Shown: positions 59,493-64,000 of the stretch, piece after piece
Layout of the letters: each line of letters opens with the position of its first letter
Numbering within the stretch: the stretch's first letter is position 1
DNA from: Paraplanobispora takensis
GTDB taxonomy: Bacteria > Actinomycetota > Actinomycetes > Streptosporangiales > Streptosporangiaceae
Direction: 5' to 3'
Length of the DNA stretch: 64,000 nt
Assembly: GCF_016863195.1 (NCBI RefSeq)
Contig: NZ_BOOK01000005.1
Span: 248,001 to 312,000, forward strand
Program-made: the position numbers and the translations under genes
Notes under the pieces: generated by a model
The model's database searches: none
The model's input: only the letters and a program-made list of their open reading frames with translations
Told to the model about the DNA's origin: nothing

Positions 59493-60461
59493 ATGGTCGT
59501 CAACGATGGATCCGGGTGGTCCGGCATCGGCTGGAACGACTGGACGGACCTCAGTCTGATCCGCGCCCGGCTCGACGCGGGCGCCGACCCCAACGCGGGC
59601 GTGCACTTCCACATACGGCCGCTGCACGCGGCGGCCGAGCGCGGTTCACCCGAGGTGGTCGCAGAACTGGCCCGGCGTGTCGATGACGTCGACGCGGAGC
59701 ACGAAGGCCGTACCGCCCTATGGGAAGCCGTCTTCAGCAACCGCCCCGACAACGCCCGCGCACTGGTCACCGCCGGAGCGGACCCATGGCGACCGATGAT
59801 GGACGGCTGGTCCCCCGGACGGCTCAGCCTGGCCTCCCCCACGCCCGATCTATTCACTCTTCCCGACGGCCAGGCCGGCCTGTCCGCCGCCGAGACCACC
59901 GCCGTGGCCGAGACCAGGCGTCTGATCACCGCGGTGGAGCATTTGGACGACGACGGCTTCAGCCTCGCCTGCGTGGCCGGCATCACCGCAGCCGAAGCCG
60001 CACGGCGGCTGGAGGCCGTACCGATCGACGACGCCGACGTCGAGGAGATCATGGATGACCCCTTCTCGGACCTCGATGACAGCCTGGCCGTCATCGGTAT
60101 CACGGACGTGCCCGGCGGGTGCGTCGTCTTCCAGCCGTACGGATACATCGCATCCACTCCCGGCGTCATGAGGCGCTTGTCGGTCGGCACCGTCTGCCAC
60201 GGGATGTTCGCCAATCCCAAGAGCGGCAACCAGGGGATCGTCGCCCGCGACGGTGACATCGAGGACTCGGACACCCATCCCGGCGGCGGGGACGTGGTCG
60301 GCGACGAGTCTGCCGAGGAGATCCTCACCACCTACCTCTGCCAGGACCAGGCTGTGGCCTACTGCTACGCCGGCGCGGGCTTACGGTCCACCGACGCTCG
60401 ATCGATCACCGGCCGACCTGACATGTGGCTCAGGTTGCCCGAGCGGGACTGGTGGAGCTGA
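59493..60461 (+). CDS. Ankyrin-repeat protein with C-terminal domain of unknown function
   Basis: A 322-residue cytoplasmic-looking protein. Residues about 15-105 hold two to three ankyrin repeats (LIRARLDAGADPNAGVHFHIRPLHAAAERGSPEVVAELARRV; GRTALWEAVFSNRPDNARALVTAGADP). The rest, from about 135, has CVAGITAAEAARRLEAVP, VVFQPYGYIASTPGVMRRLSVGTVCHG and CYAGAGLRS, resembling actinomycete domains often found alone (DUF6461-like), which is a tentative match. Start has AAGGAG. Possibly part of a toxin/immunity or contact-dependent set, but nothing nearby confirms it. Confidence 0.72.
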   Translation: MVVNDGSGWSGIGWNDWTDLSLIRARLDAGADPNAGVHFHIRPLHAAAERGSPEVVAELARRVDDVDAEHEGRTALWEAVFSNRPDNARALVTAGADPWRPMMDGWSPGRLSLASPTPDLFTLPDGQAGLSAAETTAVAETRRLITAVEHLDDDGFSLACVAGITAAEAARRLEAVPIDDADVEEIMDDPFSDLDDSLAVIGITDVPGGCVVFQPYGYIASTPGVMRRLSVGTVCHGMFANPKSGNQGIVARDGDIEDSDTHPGGGDVVGDESAEEILTTYLCQDQAVAYCYAGAGLRSTDARSITGRPDMWLRLPERDWWS

Positions 60462-60478
60462 CCGACGACATAGGCGAG

Positions 60479-60520
60479 AAGGCCCGGCTCCATGATGTGG
60501 AACCGGGCCCTCCGTCCTGG
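60479..60520. repeat. Copy A of the tRNA-Ala downstream hairpin
   Basis: This 42-bp block matches 63354-63395 at 41 of 42 positions. It contains the stem GGCCCGG/CCGGGCC plus TCCA/TGGA. It lies between the convergent ankyrin and DUF4287 genes and could act as a two-way terminator. No tRNA follows it here. Confidence 0.9.
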
Positions 60521-60557
60521 CTGTCGCAACCTCCGGTCACGGCCGCCTGAAGCCGCG

Positions 60558-60845
60558 TCAGGGCCGGTTCTGCTTTCCGTCCAGCCAGAGCGTGTCGGAC
60601 TCGTCACGGTGGGAGCCGGAGCCGCCGACGTGCTTGGCGTCTATCTTCGGCCCTCGCTTGATCACATGTATCAGCGCCATCGCGTGTCCACGCCCGAGGC
60701 CGTAGTCCTGCTTCAGCCAGTCAATGATCACGCCCGCTTTCGTGGACGGGGCGTCGAAACCGCGTTCCTTCGCCAGCGCGATGAACTCACGCGGCGTGAG
60801 GCCGGTCTTGTCCTCGATGTTGTCCAAGTACGCCTGGAACGACAT
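60558..60845 (-). CDS. DUF4287 domain protein
   Basis: A 95-residue protein. MSFQAYLDNIEDKTGLTPREFIALAKERGF and TKAGVIIDWLKQDYGLGRGHAMALIHVIK make up the complete DUF4287 domain, found alone or fused to DUF5655 in actinomycetes and other bacteria. Function unknown. ATG 60845 with GGAGAG upstream is preferred to the longer 60917 start. Confidence 0.85.
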   Translation of the reverse strand: MSFQAYLDNIEDKTGLTPREFIALAKERGFDAPSTKAGVIIDWLKQDYGLGRGHAMALIHVIKRGPKIDAKHVGGSGSHRDESDTLWLDGKQNRP

Positions 60846-61082
60846 GTGTCTCTCCGTTCGCCGCGGGCCGCCGGTCCGCGGTGTCCCACTCATACGGTTC
60901 CGCATGAGTGGGCCCACCGGCCGGTCCCGTTCCGGTCGCTCATCACCACCGCCGATCCACGTGGCCGACGCGTGATGTCTCCCATTACATTTCCGGGAGT
61001 AAACGATCCCGTGTGACAGTGACCCGGATCAACCGGTGATCAGCGAAGGGACGTTTAGCCGGGCTCGGCGACGGGGGCCACG

Positions 61083-61347
61083 ATGCTGGAACGGCAGGAG
61101 ATCCAGGTGCTCCTGGTGCCCGCCGGCGAATTGCACTCCACACGCACCGCCGAAGGCCTGAAACTCACTCCGGTACGCATCAGCCAGACGGTCGAGAAGG
61201 TGGAGCGGCTGATCAGTGCGCCGCTGTTCGAGCGGACCAGCCGTCAGGTCCGTCTGACCCCGCTCGGCAAGCAGCTGGCCGACGACCTGAGACCGCACGT
61301 CGACGGCGTCCAGGACGCGCTCCAGCGGGCGATCGACGCCGGGCGGG
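61083..61347 (+). pseudogene. Truncated LysR-family regulator (DNA-binding part only)
   Basis: The first 88 codons read as a LysR HTH: MLERQEIQVLLVPAGELH, then LTPVRISQTVEKVERLISAPLFERTSRQVRLTPLGKQLADDL. After DALQRAIDAGRG similarity stops and the frame continues in Arg-rich noise. The substrate domain is missing. PAGELHSTRTAE in place of the usual AEELHFGRTAE suggests drift. A dead gene fragment. Confidence 0.7.
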
Positions 61348-61490
61348 GCGGTCAGCGGCGTCCTACGGGCCGGCTTCCCCGGTGCGCGAGTTCGTCCGAG
61401 CGGCGAAGACGACAGTTCCATCCGGTTGACGGCGTCATCTCACTTCCGGTGGTGGGCACTGGCATGCCGCCGGTCACCCGGCAATGCAGA

Positions 61491-61549
61491 AGGCCGCTCC
61501 GGATCTCTCGGGAGCGGCCTCTGGCCTGGGTGGAGGTGAGGGGACTCGA
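61491..61549 (-). repeat. Hairpin plus partial tRNA 3' end (possible attachment-site scar)
   Basis: AGGCCGCTCC-N10-GGAGCGGCCT (61491-61520) is a perfect terminator-like stem. Eight bases on, 61528-61549 matches the last 22 bases of the tRNA-Ala gene (63393-63414) at 19 positions. The order tRNA 3' end, short gap, hairpin is the same as at the intact tRNA, but the other tRNA parts are missing here. Confidence 0.6.
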
Positions 61550-61561
61550 CCGCTGCGGTAC

Positions 61562-62980
61562 CTATCGAACAGTGACGCGCTCGCCCTTGGGCGCGCGAAT
61601 CGGTGAGTGGTTGGCGATGTACGACGCCAGCGCCCCCGTGTCATCCGGTCCGCTGCGGGACACACTCTTGACCCCGTCCCAGCGCGGGAATCCCTGCCAG
61701 CCGCCCGCCAGGATGTAGTTGGCCGCAACCTTGATCACCTGGGTGTCGGACACCGGTGCACCGTTCAGCTTGAGGTCGGTGACCACCCCGCCGGCCAGCG
61801 TGTAGCTGAGCGAGGCGGAGGGAGTCAGGACCCCGGCCTTCGAATCGTTGGGCACCAGGATTTTCTTCAGCTGCGCACCGGTCACCTCCCACACATCGAT
61901 GGCAAGTCCCGCGGACTGGATGCCCCACACGTCCGAGGATGTGACCGGCCCTGCCTCCAGGCCCTCGTGCATCCCGTACTTACTGACAAGGGCGGTCTGT
62001 GCGCCCGAGACGGACTGGACCGCTTCCAGCATGGCGTCGGCGACCAGCTCGGCGACCGGGCCGCCACTGCTGGTGAGCGCGATGTCCTCGGCGGCGACGC
62101 CGATGTTCGTACCGCTGATCGGCGGGCGGCACTCGAAGTAGTAGATGATGTTGGAAGTGAGGCCGTTCGGCTGATTGACCTCGATCTGCACCGAGTTCTC
62201 TTCTGTCTCCCAGCCCCATTCGAACGTCTCCAGCACGGTGGAGAAGACGGCCCCGTGGTCGGCCGGCACATCGACGGTCTTCCACGCCTGGGTGCCGGCG
62301 AAGCGGTACTGGACGGTCTGCGCTCCCGCGGGGAGCCCCTCGAAGTAGCCGTGGACCTTGAAGGTCAGCGGGCACTTCGACGCGGTGGTCCGCTCGAAGG
62401 CGATGCGGGCCTTCTGCACCGGATTCTGAGCAGGGTTGTCCTCTGCCGGCTTGGGAGAAGCCGGCTTGTCGTCTGCCTGCTTGGGGGACGGCGTGGTCCG
62501 GTTGTCTCGCGCGCCGATTTCCACAACGGAGCCGCCCACGGTGTCCCAGGCGTCGCCCGTGCTCTTTCCGCCTTCGGCGCAGGTGACGGCGAACGAGGCC
62601 TTCCCAGAGGTCTTCCGCACCGGGCTGAACAGGCGGACCGCACCCCAGCCACGAGTGTCATCGGTGACCTTGACCGATGTGGACAGTGCGATGGTCTTGA
62701 GGCCCTTGCCGCCGACCCTGTAGGTCTTGACCTTGCTCTGGTCTCCGTCACTGAAGATCCATGTGTACTTCAGCGTCGCCGGTGCTTTGATCTTCACCGT
62801 GGTGGACAGCGTCACGGTCCTCGGGCACTCACCGGTGTGTGTCTTGGGCAAAGCGGAGGCCTTACCGAAAACCACCGGTCTCGGAGCCGCCTGTGCCCCC
62901 GGGGCGAGGGCGCCGACCGCCAGGGCGATAACGGCCGCCAACCCTCCGATTCGGCGTCCAACGATGGTTGATAAACGCAC
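61562..62980 (-). CDS. Secreted protein with stand-alone 5'-nucleotidase C-terminal domain
   Basis: A 472-residue secreted protein: signal peptide (GGLAAVIALAVGALAPGAQA), two beta-sandwich-like modules (about 35-140 and 195-290, each with a Cys pair and Thr/Ser-rich strands), a Pro/Lys/Asp linker (about 160-192), and a C domain from about 300. The C domain has VAELVADAMLEAV, DVWGIQSAGLAIDVWEVTGAQLKKIL, SYTLAGGVVTDLKLNGAPV and KVAANYILAGGWQGFP, the substrate-binding domain of UshA/5'-nucleotidases. The metallophosphatase domain that would cleave the phosphate is absent. It may bind nucleotides without hydrolysis. Confidence 0.78.
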   Translation of the reverse strand: MRLSTIVGRRIGGLAAVIALAVGALAPGAQAAPRPVVFGKASALPKTHTGECPRTVTLSTTVKIKAPATLKYTWIFSDGDQSKVKTYRVGGKGLKTIALSTSVKVTDDTRGWGAVRLFSPVRKTSGKASFAVTCAEGGKSTGDAWDTVGGSVVEIGARDNRTTPSPKQADDKPASPKPAEDNPAQNPVQKARIAFERTTASKCPLTFKVHGYFEGLPAGAQTVQYRFAGTQAWKTVDVPADHGAVFSTVLETFEWGWETEENSVQIEVNQPNGLTSNIIYYFECRPPISGTNIGVAAEDIALTSSGGPVAELVADAMLEAVQSVSGAQTALVSKYGMHEGLEAGPVTSSDVWGIQSAGLAIDVWEVTGAQLKKILVPNDSKAGVLTPSASLSYTLAGGVVTDLKLNGAPVSDTQVIKVAANYILAGGWQGFPRWDGVKSVSRSGPDDTGALASYIANHSPIRAPKGERVTVR

Positions 62981-63353
62981 AGAACTCCTCTCTCATAATC
63001 TTAGGTGACGAATCATGACAGGCCCTGATCAACGACCAGTAACGCTCCGCTGACCAGGCACCCATAGGGCGACAACGGACACATAGGCGCGCCGAAGGTT
63101 CCGTACGCGAGCTCCGGTGATCAGGGGCTCCGAAATATCGGAGGCCACGGTTTCGGAAGCCCGGCTCCCGCACCGAGCACCCCGAGCCCGGCGATCAGCG
63201 GCACCGCGCCGACGACCGTCCCCGGCCTCCTCAGCACCCCCGCGAGCTGTGCGGCGTCATCGAGGAGTGGGACACCCGCCCAGGCGGCGGCAGCGTCTCC
63301 GCTGATGACACGATCCCGGCCATCGACAGCCTTCACCCCAGCTGAACAGCGAA
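62981..63353. other. Intergenic region with a small hydrophobic frame
   Basis: No gene was accepted. A 71-codon minus-strand frame (63121-63336) encodes a hydrophobic segment but lacks a ribosome site and recognisable family. CTCCGA-AATA-TCGGAG (about 63125-63140) is a short inverted repeat. The promoter of the secreted nucleotidase-domain gene should lie near 62985-63030, which is AT-richer. Confidence 0.4.
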
Positions 63354-63392
63354 AAGGCCCGGCTCCATGATGTGGAACCGGGCCTTCCGTCC
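63354..63392 (-). terminator. Hairpin downstream of tRNA-Ala (copy B)
   Basis: GGCCCGG and CCGGGCC pair around a TCCA/TGGA inner stem, then TTCCGT leads to the CCA end of the tRNA. In the tRNA's direction of transcription this is an immediate 3' terminator. It is repeated at 60479. Confidence 0.7.
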
Positions 63393-63469
63393 TGGTGGAG
63401 ATGAGGGGATTCGAACCCCTGGCCCCTTCGATGCGAACGAAGTGCGCTACCGGACTGCGCTACATCCCC
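63393..63469 (-). tRNA. tRNA-Ala (anticodon CGC), CCA encoded
   Basis: Minus strand. Acceptor stem GGGGATG/CATCTCC has the G3-U70 wobble pair, the alanine identity element. Anticodon stem CTTCG/CGAAG surrounds TTCGCAT, giving CGC. T arm has GGTTCGAATCC. A73 plus encoded CCA end the gene at 63393. All parts are intact. Confidence 0.95.
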
Positions 63470-63525
63470 AAGACGTGGACTAGGTTAGCAAACTTCTCGG
63501 GGCGTTCGCGCCACCGGCCCGCCGA

Positions 63526-64000
63526 TCAGTCTCCGACGGCGCGGGGCGGGTTCTCGGCGTACTGGTCGAAGATCTCGTCGCGGACCGTGGAGAGGTCGAT
63601 GATTTCGGCCACGGGGCGGCGGGCTTCGCGTTCGGCGGCGAGGCGGCGGGCGCGCCTGGCACGTTCCGCACGGGCTTGGGCGGCTCTGCGGCGTTCGGCG
63701 TCCATCCGGACTGAGGCGCGCAGAATGGACAGGTAGCCGCACAGGAGGACCGCCGAGGGCGCCACGCCCCACCAGGGGATCACCCGGACGGCCGCCGTCA
63801 CGGCCGAGGCCAGGACCAGCAGCGTGCACCAGAACGTCAGCCGCCTGCGCTTGGCCACCTGGCGCGCACGGCGGCGCTGGGCGGCGCGGCGGCGCTCCAT
63901 GCGCAGCGACGCGGCCGTGGGCATGGGGCCGGTCTCAGACAGGGGCTCTTCCTCCGCCCGCGCACCCGCGCCCGCCTCCAGCCCCGCCTCCGTGGGCATG
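63526..64000 (-). CDS. GlpR/SepX-like actinobacterial membrane protein (C-terminal part; gene probably continues past the edge)
   Basis: 158 codons are visible to the window edge; ATG 63999 is available but probably internal. MERRRAAQRRRARQVAKRRRLTFWCTLLVLASAVTAAVRVIPWWGVAPSAVLLCGYLSILR holds two close membrane helices after a basic segment, followed by a long Arg/Ala helix and the conserved end IIDLSTVRDEIFDQYA. This resembles the C half of SepX/GlpR, a divisome-associated protein partner of the gephyrin-like Glp, commonly found beside tRNA-Ala in actinomycetes. The N-terminal helix of that family would lie outside the window. Confidence 0.55.
   Translation of the reverse strand, partial: MPTEAGLEAGAGARAEEEPLSETGPMPTAASLRMERRRAAQRRRARQVAKRRRLTFWCTLLVLASAVTAAVRVIPWWGVAPSAVLLCGYLSILRASVRMDAERRRAAQARAERARRARRLAAEREARRPVAEIIDLSTVRDEIFDQYAENPPRAVGD

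Noticed and set aside
61083-61718. Intact 211-codon LysR-type regulator
   Set aside because: Only the first 88 codons match the LysR HTH; the rest is Arg/Pro-rich, crosses a hairpin and a tRNA fragment, and runs antisense into another gene.
63121-63336. 71-codon minus-strand membrane peptide
   Set aside because: It has a hydrophobic stretch but no ribosome site, a poor N terminus and no recognised family; it may be a gene remnant at most.

Overview
The window is chromosomal DNA of a very GC-rich actinomycete. GTG starts, 1- to 4-base start/stop overlaps and few T-rich terminators are typical of that group. The core gene set (mfd, pth-rplY-prs-glmU, metG, tatD, rsmA, ispE, rsmI-pmt) matches a block conserved between Mycobacterium and Streptomyces. 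The overall style suggests a Streptosporangiaceae-like organism, but that placement is inference from gene content, not from any search.

The standout region is 1.0-20.2 kb. It carries a complete Wzx/Wzy-type surface polysaccharide locus together with its own sulfation pathway: APS kinase (1810-3048), both subunits of ATP sulfurylase CysD/CysN (15760-17936), a CysQ-type PAP phosphatase (17974-18741) and three different PAPS-type sulfotransferases (9275, 11556, 14390). The polysaccharide genes are the priming phosphoglycosyltransferase, a WecG/TagA enzyme, a GT2 glycosyltransferase, a flippase, a polymerase/ligase, a Wzz-like protein, an APH-fold kinase and a GH26-like lipoprotein. The locus lies between mfd and pth and probably makes a sulfated extracellular glycan. 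Rightward genes (1.0-4.0 and 5.4-12.5 kb) and leftward genes (12.5-15.4 and 15.8-20.2 kb) converge at about 12.48 kb, and the lipoprotein runs leftward between the two rightward groups.

20.4-24.6 kb is housekeeping on the minus strand: pth, rplY, prs, glmU and tRNA-Gln(TTG). 25-33 kb holds a fatty acid desaturase followed by a TetR regulator with a long charged helical tail, then a polyphosphate module (ppk, a Nudix/histidine-phosphatase fusion, CYTH-CHAD), then a tam-like methyltransferase and a MarR regulator sharing an operator region. 33-43.5 kb has an ABC-F ATPase, ispE, rsmA, a membrane Ser/Thr kinase coupled to a secreted FG-GAP propeller protein, tatD and metG. 43.6-50.7 kb is a protein-mannosylation neighbourhood: a polyprenyl-phosphate-type GT2, a GT-C-like membrane protein and two PMT paralogues in opposite orientation around rsmI.

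50.8-59 kb is accessory: a protein of unknown function, an AI-2E family transporter, an F420-type reductase, an NmrA-like protein, an HxlR regulator, small hydrolases, DoxX, GNAT, a flavin/F420-type oxidoreductase and a serine hydrolase. 59.5-63.5 kb looks like a tRNA-associated accretion zone. It contains an ankyrin protein, a DUF4287 protein, a LysR remnant, a secreted 5'-nucleotidase C-domain protein, an intact tRNA-Ala(CGC), a second copy of that tRNA's downstream hairpin, and a partial copy of its 3' end. The window ends in a GlpR/SepX-like membrane protein that runs off the edge. No CRISPR array, rRNA, intact transposase or PKS/NRPS gene was seen.
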